From positions 1 through 37,775 of the forward strand of contig JAQGMG010000027.1 in assembly GCA_028292485.1 (NCBI GenBank): a stretch of 37,775 nt of DNA. The letters run 5' to 3'. Positions 25,106 through 34,300 of the stretch are shown here, in pieces. Below the pieces are notes generated by a model. The model did no database searches and was not told the origin of the DNA. It worked only from the letters and a program-made list of their open reading frames with translations. Position 1 is the first letter of the stretch. Every line of letters begins with the position of its first letter. The DNA is from Rhodocyclales bacterium (lineage in GTDB: Bacteria; Pseudomonadota; Gammaproteobacteria; Burkholderiales; Rhodocyclaceae). The translations under genes and the position numbers were made by a program.

Positions 25106-25666
25106 TCAGTACTCACCCTTGTACAGGATGTCCGCACGGCGATTCTCTGCCCATGCAGCTTCGTCATGACCAGGGTTCTTGGGCTTTTCCTTGCCCAGGC
25201 TGACGGCTTCCATCTGCTCGTCCTTGACGCCAAGAACCTTCAGAGTGCCCTTCACGGCCTCAGCACGTTTCTGACCCAGAGCCAGGTTGTACTCGCTCGA
25301 ACCGCGTTCATCAGCACTGCCCTGAATCAGGATCTTGCCGCTGGTGTTCTTCTTGAGGAACTTGGAGTGCGCTTCGATCACAGGGAAGAAATCGAGCTTC
25401 ACTTCGTAGCTGTTGTAATCGAAAAAGACGTTGCGTTGCGACAGCAGGCTCTTCGGATCCTTCAGCTCTGCAAACGGATCCTTCGGTGCAGGAGCTGGGG
25501 CTGCAGCAGCAGGCTTGGCGGGTGCGGGCGCGGGTGTGACCTTCGCGTCCGGAACCGTGGCGGCCGGCTTGGGTTGCGCCACGGGCGCGGGTTCTTGAGT
25601 CGGCGCTGTGCTACAAGCGGCCAGGGTGGCGGCTAGCAGGATGCTCATTGGCAATGCGATTTTCAT
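25106..25666 (-). CDS. pal: Peptidoglycan-associated lipoprotein Pal
   Basis: This 186-residue outer-membrane lipoprotein tethers the outer membrane to peptidoglycan and is the endpoint of the Tol-Pal system. The signal peptide ends in the lipobox LAAC with Cys18; Ser at +2 fits outer-membrane sorting. An Ala/Pro-rich linker (about 20-70) leads to the OmpA-like domain with VFFDYNSYEV, IQGSADERGSSEYNLALGQKRA and the final RRADILYKGEY. The TDERG-type diaminopimelate-binding region is present as ADERG. The ATG at 25666 is a clear start. Confidence 0.97.
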   Translation of the reverse strand: MKIALPMSILLAATLAACSTAPTQEPAPVAQPKPAATVPDAKVTPAPAPAKPAAAAPAPAPKDPFAELKDPKSLLSQRNVFFDYNSYEVKLDFFPVIEAHSKFLKKNTSGKILIQGSADERGSSEYNLALGQKRAEAVKGTLKVLGVKDEQMEAVSLGKEKPKNPGHDEAAWAENRRADILYKGEY

Positions 25667-25740
25667 GCTTACTCCCGTGGTTCAGGTTATTAGATGACGT
25701 CTCTTGCTGCTCGCTCTTACTGCAATAATTCGTCACGCTC

Positions 25741-27030
25741 TCAGCTTACGAGAGGGCCCCACGCAGGCTCGCGGATATCTCCGTTGCCCTGCAAAGGCTT
25801 GTAACGAATCTTGCCATCAACCGAAACGGCTGACAGCACACCTCTTCCTCCAACCTCTGTGGCATAAAGAATGAGGCGGCCATTCGGTGCAAAAGTAGGC
25901 GACTCGTCCCTGTTGGTGTCGGTGAGTATCAGCGTCTGCTGACTACTCAGGTCCTGCACCGTCAGCTGGAATTTCCCACCATTACGACTTATATACGCCA
26001 AGGTTTTGCCATCAGGCGAAAGGCGTGGTGAAACATTGTAGCTGCCTTCGTAGCTCACGCGCTGCGCGTCTCCTCCGTCCAGCGCTACGCGATAGATCTG
26101 CGGCCCGCCACTTCGATCCGACGTAAAGTATAGCCACTTGCCGTCCGAAGAAAAACACGGCTCGGTATCAATACCGCTCGATTGCATGAGGCGGCGCAAA
26201 CCACTGCCATCCAGATTGACCAGATATATCTGCGACAGACCGTCTTTGGTCAACACGATGGCCAGACGCTTGCCATCTGGCGACCAGGCAGGAGCCGAGT
26301 TGGAGCCCTTGAAATTGGCCACGACCTGACGATTGCCGGTAGCAATGGTCTGCAGGTAAATGACGGGCTTTTTCAGCGCAAACGAAACGTATGCCAGACG
26401 CTTGCCGTCGGGCGACCAGGCGGGGGAAATGATGGGCTCGTCATCGGTAAAAGCCGATATCGGGTTGGTGCCGTCATACTCCGCGATCTGCAGCATGTAG
26501 TGGCGGCCGGATTTCTGCACATAGGCGATCTGTGTCGAGAAAATTCCCGGAACGCCAAGAAGTTGTTCGTAAACACGATCTGCAATCCAGTGCCCGGCAT
26601 TGCGTCCCAGCTCGACCCGGAACGATAGAACCGCGCTTTTCTGCTCAACCTGCTTGACGACGTCATAGAGGCGGAAAGTCGCTTCTGCGCTGCCATCGGC
26701 AAGCCGTTTGACACTTCCTGCGAGCAAGACATCCGCACCTTTCGTGCGCCATGCAGACCAGTCAGGCCGTGAGATATCCGCTAAAGGCTGCGGCCCCGCA
26801 TCCACCAACCGGAACATGCCGGAGCGCTCGAGGTCCGAACGTACGACGTCCGAAACCGGTTTGGGCAGCACATTTTCGCCGCCAAACATGGCGATCGCGA
26901 TTGGAATCCGCTCGTTGCCAAGCCCGGATATCTCTACCGTCAGCTCGGCTCGCGCCAAAGCCGGAACGAGAGCCAGTGCAGAACCGGCCTGTAGAAAATG
27001 TCTACGTTGCATAGAAGGTTTGCGTTGCAT
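25741..27030 (-). CDS. tolB: Tol-Pal system protein TolB
   Basis: This 429-residue periplasmic beta-propeller protein interacts with Pal and TolA. An N-terminal domain (about 35-165, starting ELTVEISGLGNERIPIAI) is followed by WD40-like repeats with PAWSPDGKRLAYVS, SAPAWSPDGKRLAI, PCFSSDGKWLYFTSDRSGGPQIY and PRLSPDGKTLAYIS. The N-terminal signal reads MQRRHFLQAG and ends PALARA, a twin-arginine-like pattern that is unusual for TolB. The ATG at 27030 is taken as the start; the ATG at 27012 (MQRRHFLQ) is equally good. Neither has a clear Shine-Dalgarno. Confidence 0.96.
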   Translation of the reverse strand: MQRKPSMQRRHFLQAGSALALVPALARAELTVEISGLGNERIPIAIAMFGGENVLPKPVSDVVRSDLERSGMFRLVDAGPQPLADISRPDWSAWRTKGADVLLAGSVKRLADGSAEATFRLYDVVKQVEQKSAVLSFRVELGRNAGHWIADRVYEQLLGVPGIFSTQIAYVQKSGRHYMLQIAEYDGTNPISAFTDDEPIISPAWSPDGKRLAYVSFALKKPVIYLQTIATGNRQVVANFKGSNSAPAWSPDGKRLAIVLTKDGLSQIYLVNLDGSGLRRLMQSSGIDTEPCFSSDGKWLYFTSDRSGGPQIYRVALDGGDAQRVSYEGSYNVSPRLSPDGKTLAYISRNGGKFQLTVQDLSSQQTLILTDTNRDESPTFAPNGRLILYATEVGGRGVLSAVSVDGKIRYKPLQGNGDIREPAWGPLVS

Positions 27031-27070
27031 GGAGTCCAATTATATTGCCAGCATCCAGTTCCGCGCCGAC

Positions 27071-27886
27071 TTAATCACCGCGCGGCTTGAAAACAAAACG
27101 CAGATTGCGTTGAAAGACATCTGGCCGGGAAGGCAACGGCAGCGGTGAAGAGCTTCTGATCGCACGCTCCATCGCCTCGTCCAGCGCCTTGTTGCCACTA
27201 GTGCGTTGCAGACGAATTGCTCCGACCTCGCCTGTGGGGAACAGTTCAATGGCGAACACAGCCTCGGGATTGCCTTGGGGCGCTGCAGCGGAAAGATTGC
27301 CGCGAACCTTCTGCGTAATGGCATCGATCCATTCGGCCTCAGACCTGCCGTTGACGCGTGCGGTCGCCGAATCGCGGTCCGCTTTATTGACAGCGTTTGT
27401 CTGCGCCTGAATCTGACGACGTGCCTTGTCGGACTCCATCAGCAGCAAATCGTGTTGGCGTTGTGCCTCAAGTTCGCGCGCGCTGATCTGTGGTTTTGCC
27501 GGCTCGGGCGGCTTTTCCTGCGGTTTGGGCAGTGGCTTTTCAACCGGCTTTGGCGGTTCGACAGGCGGCTTTTCCTTGATCACCGGCTTTTCAGGTGGCT
27601 TGGGCAAGGCGATATCCGGCTTTTTCAGCGGCGGCGGTTCGACTTCTTTCGGCACCGGAATCGGCTTTGGCGGCGGCACAGGCACGGGCGTTTCGACAGC
27701 AACAGGCGGCGGCAACGACCGGACAAGGTCAACCTGCACGGGCTCCGGTGGTCGCGTCTGCCACTGCACACCGTAAAACAGCAACAGCACCAAAGCCCCA
27801 TGGATGCACGCGGTGAGAACCAGCGACCCCCACTTGCCCGGGGCCTCGCGTGTCATGGCAGCTGGATTCATCTGCGCTGCAATCAC
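27071..27886 (-). CDS. tolA: Cell envelope integrity protein TolA
   Basis: This 271-residue inner-membrane protein spans the periplasm and transmits the TolQ-TolR motor force to TolB-Pal. It has one transmembrane helix (about 20-40), a long Pro/Lys/Val/Glu-rich arm (about 45-130, repeats of PPKP and EKPP kind), a helical EAQRQHDLLLMESDKA stretch and a C-terminal TolA/TonB-like domain (EAVFAIELFPTGEVGAIRLQ, SSPLPLPSRPDVF). The GTG at 27886 is preceded by AGGAG within the end of tolR. ATG at 27871 is an alternative start five codons in. Confidence 0.94.
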   Translation of the reverse strand: MIAAQMNPAAMTREAPGKWGSLVLTACIHGALVLLLFYGVQWQTRPPEPVQVDLVRSLPPPVAVETPVPVPPPKPIPVPKEVEPPPLKKPDIALPKPPEKPVIKEKPPVEPPKPVEKPLPKPQEKPPEPAKPQISARELEAQRQHDLLLMESDKARRQIQAQTNAVNKADRDSATARVNGRSEAEWIDAITQKVRGNLSAAAPQGNPEAVFAIELFPTGEVGAIRLQRTSGNKALDEAMERAIRSSSPLPLPSRPDVFQRNLRFVFKPRGD

Positions 27887-27893
27887 TCGACAC

Positions 27894-28319
27894 TCACTCC
27901 TGCTTTGCCGCCTGTTGCTGCACCAGCAAGCCGACCTTGCTGATGTTGTTGCGCTGGAGCAGGTCCATGATTTTCATGACTGCTTCATAGCGCACGTTCT
28001 TGTTCGCTGAAATGACGACCGGCTGATCGGGGTTGGCGGCCTGCGCAGCACTCAGTTGTGCCACCAGTTTGTCGCGGCTCATGCTGACCTCGGACCCGCC
28101 CCCAGCCGCTGCATGATCATGCAGTGCAAGTTCGCGTTCGCTGCGAATGACGACTTCCAGCGGCTGCTGTCTGGTCTGCGAAGACTTCGAAACACTCGGG
28201 AGATCAACCGTACCGGTTGGCATCATCGGCGCCGTCACCATGAAGATGACAAGCAGCACCAGCATCACGTCGATGTAGGGCACGACGTTGATCTGGTTCA
28301 TCAGGCGGCGTTGGCGCAT
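27894..28319 (-). CDS. tolR: Tol-Pal system protein TolR (ExbD family)
   Basis: This 141-residue inner-membrane protein has a single helix (about 13-31) that carries the essential proton-path Asp17 in VVPYIDVMLVLLVIFMV. The periplasmic domain follows with the VVISANKNVRYEAVMKIMDLL signature. It works with TolQ as the proton-motive-force-driven stator for TolA. The ATG at 28319 lies 21 bases after tolQ. Confidence 0.97.
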   Translation of the reverse strand: MRQRRLMNQINVVPYIDVMLVLLVIFMVTAPMMPTGTVDLPSVSKSSQTRQQPLEVVIRSERELALHDHAAAGGGSEVSMSRDKLVAQLSAAQAANPDQPVVISANKNVRYEAVMKIMDLLQRNNISKVGLLVQQQAAKQE

Positions 28320-28340
28320 GGCTCTATGACCTTCCCGACA

Positions 28341-29018
28341 TCAACGCAACTGCCGCTGCAGGATATTCGAAAACTCTTCGATGAAGCTCTCGAAACGGAT
28401 CGACAGGCGATCGATGTCATGCGCATAACGGTTATAGGCAACGACAGCTGGAATGGCGGCAAACAAGCCAATTGCAGTAGCCACCAGCGCTTCGGCAATG
28501 CCTGGCGCAACGTGCGCCAAAGTCGCCGTACCCACGTCGCCGAGGCCGCGGAATGCATTCATGATGCCCCACACCGTACCGAAGAGACCCACATACGGAC
28601 TGACCGAGCCAACGGAAGCGAGAAAGGCCAGATGCGCGTCCAGATCGTCGATCTCGCGCTGAAAGTTGGCGCGCATGGCGCGGCGTGCACCATTGATGAT
28701 GTCGGAGGGCTCCAGTGAGCTCTGTCCGCGAAGCTTGGCAAACTCACGGTAGCCCGACTCGAAAATTCGCCCGAGCGGTCCCGCCTCGTCCCGATCCTGC
28801 GACGCACTGCGATAGAGCGCAGTAAGGTCGCCACCGGTCCAGAATTGGTGCTCGAAAGTTGCTGTGGCGGCGCGCGCCTTTCTTATTGCAAACGCCTTGC
28901 GGAAAATCCAGTACCAGGAGGAAAAGGAAACGGCGATCAGGATTCCCAGCACAAACTTGACGACCAGGCTGGCATTGGCCACCAGACTGAGAACGGACAT
29001 ATCTTGCGTTAAATTCAT
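28341..29018 (-). CDS. tolQ: Tol-Pal system protein TolQ (ExbB/MotA family)
   Basis: This 225-residue inner-membrane stator subunit has three helices: one near the N-terminus (about 9-37), one at SVSPYVGLFGTVWGIMNAF, and one at ALVATAIGLFAAIPAVVAYN carrying the conserved Thr and Pro. The cytoplasmic loop between helices 1 and 2 is of normal length. The ATG at 29018 overlaps the ybgC stop (ATGA), so the two are translationally coupled. Confidence 0.97.
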   Translation of the reverse strand: MNLTQDMSVLSLVANASLVVKFVLGILIAVSFSSWYWIFRKAFAIRKARAATATFEHQFWTGGDLTALYRSASQDRDEAGPLGRIFESGYREFAKLRGQSSLEPSDIINGARRAMRANFQREIDDLDAHLAFLASVGSVSPYVGLFGTVWGIMNAFRGLGDVGTATLAHVAPGIAEALVATAIGLFAAIPAVVAYNRYAHDIDRLSIRFESFIEEFSNILQRQLR

Positions 29019-29440
29019 GCGGCAGTTTCCAGGAGAGATCTCAACTCGTCGGGCAGGCGTACGGCCTGCTTCATGTTCCAGTCCACGCAGGCAATCGTGA
29101 TTTTTGCGGTAAAAAGCAGCTCTGCCCCGCGCAGGATACGCTGCTCGAACACGACGCTGGCACCGCCAATGCGTACAGCTTCACTCTGAACCTCCAGCGC
29201 ATCATCAAGTTCCGCACCCCGCAGGTACTTTGCTTCGACGCGACTCACCACAAATACCAGCCCCGTCTCGGCACGCATATTGCGTTGATCGATACCAAGC
29301 GTGCGGAGCCACTCGGTTCGTGCCCGTTCGCAATAGCACAGGTAGTTTGCGTAGTAGACAACCCCGCCCGCGTCGGTGTCTTCGTAGTAGACCCTGATGG
29401 GCCAGCAGAATCCAGAGGCCTTCTTTTCATGTTTTTGCAT
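29015..29440 (-). CDS. ybgC: Acyl-CoA thioesterase YbgC, Tol-Pal associated
   Basis: This 141-residue hot-dog-fold thioesterase has the catalytic Asp23 in YYEDTDAGGVVYYANYL, the family hallmark. It hydrolyses short-chain acyl-CoA in vitro and is the first gene of the tol operon. The frame continues upstream to 30055 through the dksA gene on the other strand, but the ATG at 29440 gives the normal length. The ribosome binding site is poor (GGAGG 13 bases away). The gene is divergent from dksA. Confidence 0.95.
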   Translation of the reverse strand: MQKHEKKASGFCWPIRVYYEDTDAGGVVYYANYLCYCERARTEWLRTLGIDQRNMRAETGLVFVVSRVEAKYLRGAELDDALEVQSEAVRIGGASVVFEQRILRGAELLFTAKITIACVDWNMKQAVRLPDELRSLLETAA

Positions 29441-29620
29441 AAAAGTATTGTACCCTCCCACACCTTGCCCGAAGGTGGAGCGACCCGTCGCCACGCCATC
29501 CGGATTAAACCTGCGATGATGGCTGACCGTTATCGTGTGGATGACAGCACCACTGTCAAACCGGGGCAGAGTGGGGCAGAATGCCGCTTTTATGTTGGAC
29601 CTACAGATAGGGGAATGTCC

Positions 29621-30028
29621 ATGGCGCTGACCGAAGCCAAGCTGCTGGCTATGCCGGAGTCGGAGTACATGAACGACAAGCAGCTCACGTTCTTCAAAGA
29701 ACGCCTGCTTGCCATGCGTGACGACTTGCAGCGCAAGGTAGATGAAACGGTGGAACATATGCGCGAGCAGGAGGCAGTAGCCGACCCTGCAGACCGAGCC
29801 ACCGTCGAGGAAGAACATGCCCTCGAATTGCGCACGCGCGACCGCGAACGCAAGCTGCTCAAAAAAATTGATCAGGCGCTTGATCGCATCATCCGCGAGG
29901 ACTACGGTTATTGCGAAGAGACCGGCGAGCCGATTGGTCTGGCGCGCTTGCTGGCCCGGCCCACCGCAACCTTGTCGGTCGAAGCGCAAGCCCGCCGCGA
30001 ACGCATGCAAAAGATGTACGCCGACTGA
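29621..30028 (+). CDS. dksA: RNA polymerase-binding transcription factor DksA (cysteine-poor type)
   Basis: This 135-residue regulator works with ppGpp at the RNA polymerase secondary channel. The coiled-coil tip residues Asp55, Asp58 and Ala60 (DPADRA) correspond to the functional D71, D74 and A76 of E. coli. The zinc-finger positions are Cys98, Thr101, Ser119 and Ala122, spaced exactly like the four E. coli cysteines, so three ligands are lost and zinc binding is unlikely. Such zinc-independent DksA proteins are known in several proteobacteria. The start at ATG 29621 has AGGGG eight bases upstream; ATG 29615 is possible, and the frame is open further to an ATG at 29519. Confidence 0.95.
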   Translation: MALTEAKLLAMPESEYMNDKQLTFFKERLLAMRDDLQRKVDETVEHMREQEAVADPADRATVEEEHALELRTRDRERKLLKKIDQALDRIIREDYGYCEETGEPIGLARLLARPTATLSVEAQARRERMQKMYAD

Positions 30029-30188
30029 CCACGCTGCAAGACTTGCCGCTTGCACGCCGACCTTCCGGGCGGCACAGTCAGTCTGCCGCAGTCAGTCCGC
30101 AAATAGTCGTAAGAAACTAGCAAGCTTTGATGGGTACGCTGCTTCTGCGTGCGCTCTGTAATTGGAATTACCGGCTTAGTACAACGTC

Positions 30189-31349
30189 ATGGCGATGTCC
30201 CTCTTTGGCAAGAAGCCCCCAGACAAGGGTGCCAGTGGCTCCCCGTCGGGTGCGCGTCGCGCCGACAAGAATGAAATCACCACCACCATGGACCTCACCA
30301 ACCTGGGGGACATGGGGCGTGCGCTCGCCGCCGCCGCAGGCAAGATCCAGGTTTCGGAAGGCGCCAACGAAGACCACGCCGCGGTTGAAGAAGCAGCAAT
30401 CCTGTATGCCAACGCCAGTGAAGATGGCGCTTGTGCCGTGCTCGAATCGGCCATCGACGGCTCGATCGGCAAGGCCTCCGAAGAGCTGTGGCTCATGCTC
30501 TTCGATCTGTACCGGCTGACCGGTCAGAAAGAAGCCTTCGACACGCGCTCCGAACAATTTACCCAGACCTTTGAAATCTCGCCGCCGATTTGGGACGAGG
30601 CCACCCCGGCGCCCGTGCCTGAGCGTCGCCAGTCTGCTCCTGCCGTCAATCTGTCAGGCACGTTGTCGGGCAACGCCCGGCCGCAGTTCGAGCAGCTCGC
30701 GCGTATCGGTCAGAAGATGGGCAAGCTGCGTATCGAACTGACCCGCCTCAAGGGAATCGACGATACCGGCTGCGCCCTGCTCAACGAGACGCTGGCCACA
30801 CTCAAGCGCATGCGCGTCGAAGTCGTGCTGTTTGGTGCGCCGCATGCGCTCAAACTGATCGAGCCGAAGCTCAAGGTGGGCGAGCGTGAAAACCAGCCCT
30901 ACTGGATGCTGGCACTGAGCCTGATCCAGCAGACGGCCAATGCCGAGCATTTCGATCGGGTCGCGCTGGACTACGCCATTACTTTTGAAGAGTCGCCGCC
31001 GTCTTATGAACCACCACCGGTAATCGCAGCAGACGAGATGCCTGAACCGGCGGCTGCGCCAGAGCCCGACGTCGATCGTTTTGCCATGACGGGCGTCGTG
31101 GCAGGCAATCAACCTGAAGCACTGCGTCAGCTGGCTGTCTATGCCTCGCAACGTTCGCGCGTGGAAGTCGACTGCACGCAGCTCAAGCGTCTCGAATTCG
31201 TCAGCGCCGGCGCGCTGTTCAATCAGATCGCGCAATTCCAGGGCCAGGGCAAGCAAACCCTGATCTATCGCCCGAATGCCATGGTTGCAGCCCTGCTGCG
31301 AGTGATGGGCATCGATCAGGTGGCAGAGATCGAACGTCGCAAGGCCTGA
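30189..31349 (+). CDS. Double STAS-domain protein
   Basis: This 386-residue cytoplasmic protein has an N-terminal helical region (about 30-130, with AAVEEAAILYANASEDGA), a first STAS-like domain (about 152-245, GTLSGNARPQFEQLA, KGIDDTGCALLNETLATL), a Pro/Glu-rich linker, and a second STAS/MlaB-like domain (about 293-384, VEVDCTQLKRLEFVSAGALFNQIAQ). STAS domains bind small ligands or partner proteins in regulation and lipid transport. Its role here is unknown. I recall such a gene next to dksA in related bacteria. Here the next gene is the convergent 1425-residue membrane protein, 48 bases on. The second ATG at 30195 (MSLFGKK) is an alternative start. Confidence 0.8.
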   Translation: MAMSLFGKKPPDKGASGSPSGARRADKNEITTTMDLTNLGDMGRALAAAAGKIQVSEGANEDHAAVEEAAILYANASEDGACAVLESAIDGSIGKASEELWLMLFDLYRLTGQKEAFDTRSEQFTQTFEISPPIWDEATPAPVPERRQSAPAVNLSGTLSGNARPQFEQLARIGQKMGKLRIELTRLKGIDDTGCALLNETLATLKRMRVEVVLFGAPHALKLIEPKLKVGERENQPYWMLALSLIQQTANAEHFDRVALDYAITFEESPPSYEPPPVIAADEMPEPAAAPEPDVDRFAMTGVVAGNQPEALRQLAVYASQRSRVEVDCTQLKRLEFVSAGALFNQIAQFQGQGKQTLIYRPNAMVAALLRVMGIDQVAEIERRKA

Positions 31350-31397
31350 GCTGACGCGGAAATTCATGCGTTGGGCATCGCTTGCGCTCACCCCAAC

Positions 31398-34300
31398 CTA
31401 CCGTACGGCAATCCGTTCCACCCGTTCCAGGAAGCGCTGGATCGCGGCCACGTCGGGCCAGCCAAAGCGGTGGCGATGCGCTTCAGCACACCGCCGCAAG
31501 CCCACGAGTTTGGCATCGGTGCCCGCAAAAACCTTTTCGGACGCACCGTCGGCACGAGCCTCGGCCAGCGCAAGCAGCACCTCCGGTGCAACGTGATGAA
31601 TCGCTGCGAGCGCCACGATATGGACATCCGGCGTCGCCACCACGCCGAGCCCCTCCCGGTGCAAGGCTTCGGCGTCCTGTTTCTCATAGAGCGAAAACAG
31701 GCGTGCGCGATTGCAGAAACGCTTGATGCCGCGAGGCGTATCGTCGTGCATGCGAACGGCATCGATCCAGGTTTGCAGCGCCAGGCGGAAGCTGTCCGAA
31801 TCACGCGTGCGCATCGCGCCGCCCAATGCCAGCGTTACGCGCTCCTGCAATACACGCGAGCTGCCGATGGCCAGTCCGAAGAACAACAAGCCGCCAAGCA
31901 CGCCTGCCAATGTCCATGGCATACGCGTCGGCGCCGGTACTTCAATGCCGACGTCGCCGCCTTGCGAGGGCATGCTGGCCGCCTGAGGAATCGTGACCGT
32001 TGGTGTGGAAGCGTCAGCCTGGGCAGAAACAGCAACGGTGGCGGCAGGCGCCACGGTCTCCACCGGCCGGATATTCAATGCCGGTGGCTGGCGGTAATTG
32101 TTCAGCACGCGCCCGGCGGTGATCGCCAAGGAAATCGCCGTAACCAGCAACACCAGGATCACCAGCCGCCGCAGCCATGGATAGACGATGGCCCATAGCT
32201 GCGCAAACCAGCGACGGCGCTCTTCGATCTTCGCCTGCTCGCCTTTCAGCGCAACGCTTGCCTGCTGCACGAACAGCGCGAGGCTTTCCTTGGCGTTGGC
32301 CAGCGGCACCGGTAGCTCGATGTGTACGAGCTTGCGCAGGTACTGGTCGGCATAGTCATTTTCGTTGCCTCCATCGACCTTCATGTCCTGCGGGCGAATG
32401 CAGGCCTTGACGCGGTCCATCGCCATGCCCAGCACGACGAAGCAACGGCCGACGTCGACCATGTAATTGGTCAGCTCCATGATGCCGTTGACCGTCTCCG
32501 CATTGCAGCGGTCGATATCGTCGATGAAGACCAGCAGGCGCCCGTCGAGCGCCTCTGTCAGCATGCAGTATTCACGACGGTAATGCTCGATGGAGCCGGT
32601 CGGCTCCTTGCTGCTTTCGGCCGCTTGCGATGCGCCCAGCAAGCCACGCAAAGGCTTGAGCATCTCCATGCCATAGACGGTGATGCCCTTCGTGAACAAC
32701 AGGGCCAGCAGGCCCGCCAGCGGCACGAGGAAATGCTCGAGCGCCGGGAACAATGGCAACACCGGCACCTGTTCGGAGGCTTTGAGAATCGCCTCGCGCT
32801 CGCTTGGCCATAGCGTCAGGCCAGTGCCCTTCTCGATGGTCACCAGCAACTGCTCAGGCTGCTTGAATACGCAACGTGCATCCTCCGCGACAGGGCGCTT
32901 GTCGCCGCAATGCCGTTTCTGGCCGCGGTCCTGGGCAGACTCCCATACCAATGCATTTCGCATGTAGTCGAGCACGGCGGGGCGCACGTATTCGCGTGAG
33001 ACGTTGTCGGGCGTGGCGCTGGCAACCGAGGCCTCTGCAGGTGGCGTGGCGGCGGGAGTGGCGGCAGGTGAGGATTGCGCAGCAGGCGCCTTGGCAAGCA
33101 CCGGCTTGAGCTTCTCGATGGTCTTGTCGGTCACCACCGTGCGATCCCACTGCAAGGTGGTGTGTGCCAGCCAGCCCTTGAAGCGCTCCAGGCGATCAGG
33201 CTGACGCGAGAAGTCGCCGAGCGCGACAAGCATCGTCAACGGTATGGCAATGCACACCACCTTGTAAAAGGCACTGCGTCCCCAGATCAGCCGGCTGCGC
33301 ACGCGCAATGCGGCAAATGGCAGACGCATGAAACTCGGCACGCCCTGGCGGCGTATGGCGTTGAACAGCGCGGTGAGCTGGCGGCCTTCCTGCTGATGGT
33401 GCCAGGCGTTGAACCAGACTGTGCGATAGCCCTTCTCCACCATCTCGGTTTGCAGCATGCGCATCATCGACGACTTGCCGCTGCCCCATGGCCCGCTGAT
33501 CGCAATGGTGATGCGCGGCTCGGTCGCGGCGTTGCGCAGGAAGTTGGCCAACGCCTCGACAGCCGGGCGATAACCGAGGCGATCATCCTGCAGATGCGTG
33601 ATCGGCTGATCCGAATTCAGGCTGGCCGCCGCACCGTCCGGCACTTCGTCAGGTTCGCGGTTGCGGCTGCGCAGATAGCGCGGCATGAGCACCGTCAACA
33701 GCGTGCCGCCAATTACCAGCAGCAACCAGTACCACGGCGCCGGCCAGCGACTGTAGGGCGCCGACTCGCGCCAGTGAACGCCACCATCATCCGTGAGCAG
33801 CACCGTGCCATAGCCGCCGAGCGCACGGCCATGCTTGCCATCGGGCGCCATGCTGACGTGCCACAACCAGTTGCGGGTCGGCGTGGTCTGCGTCTGCCAG
33901 GTCGTACCGCCGTCGCGCGTCACGAGAATTTCACCGTCACTGCCGGCGATCCAGCCACGCTGATGATCGCGCATGAAAAACACCGACCAGAACCAGTTGT
34001 CCGAACCGGTCGGAATCCTGCGCCAGCTCTTGCCGCCATCGTCCGAGCGCTCAGCCTTGCCCAGCGGCCCGACACGCCACTGCAGGGCACCGTCGACGAA
34101 CAGATTGGAAGAGCGGGTTACTGTCGCGGCGACCTTGCTCTGGCCGAGCACGTCCCAGGTCATGCCGCCGTCATGGGTGGCAAGCTGCTGGTTGGCGCCG
34201 GTGACTGCCTCGCCTTCCTCGCCGGGGGTCGTATCGCCATCCTTGTCCTTGAAACGCGCCCAGATGATGGTGGCGCCGGCACCGGCAGTCAGACTGCGCC

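Noticed and set aside
27430-27740. Low-complexity repeat region as a DNA repeat element
   Set aside because: It encodes the Pro/Lys-rich periplasmic arm of TolA, an expected feature of that protein.
29447-29452. TACAAT as a -10 box for ybgC on the minus strand
   Set aside because: No acceptable -35 lies 16-18 bases upstream, and transcription would begin at the start codon itself.
30127-30519. Plus-strand open frame overlapping the STAS gene start
   Set aside because: It is out of frame with the STAS protein, rich in Ser/Pro/Arg and without a ribosome binding site.
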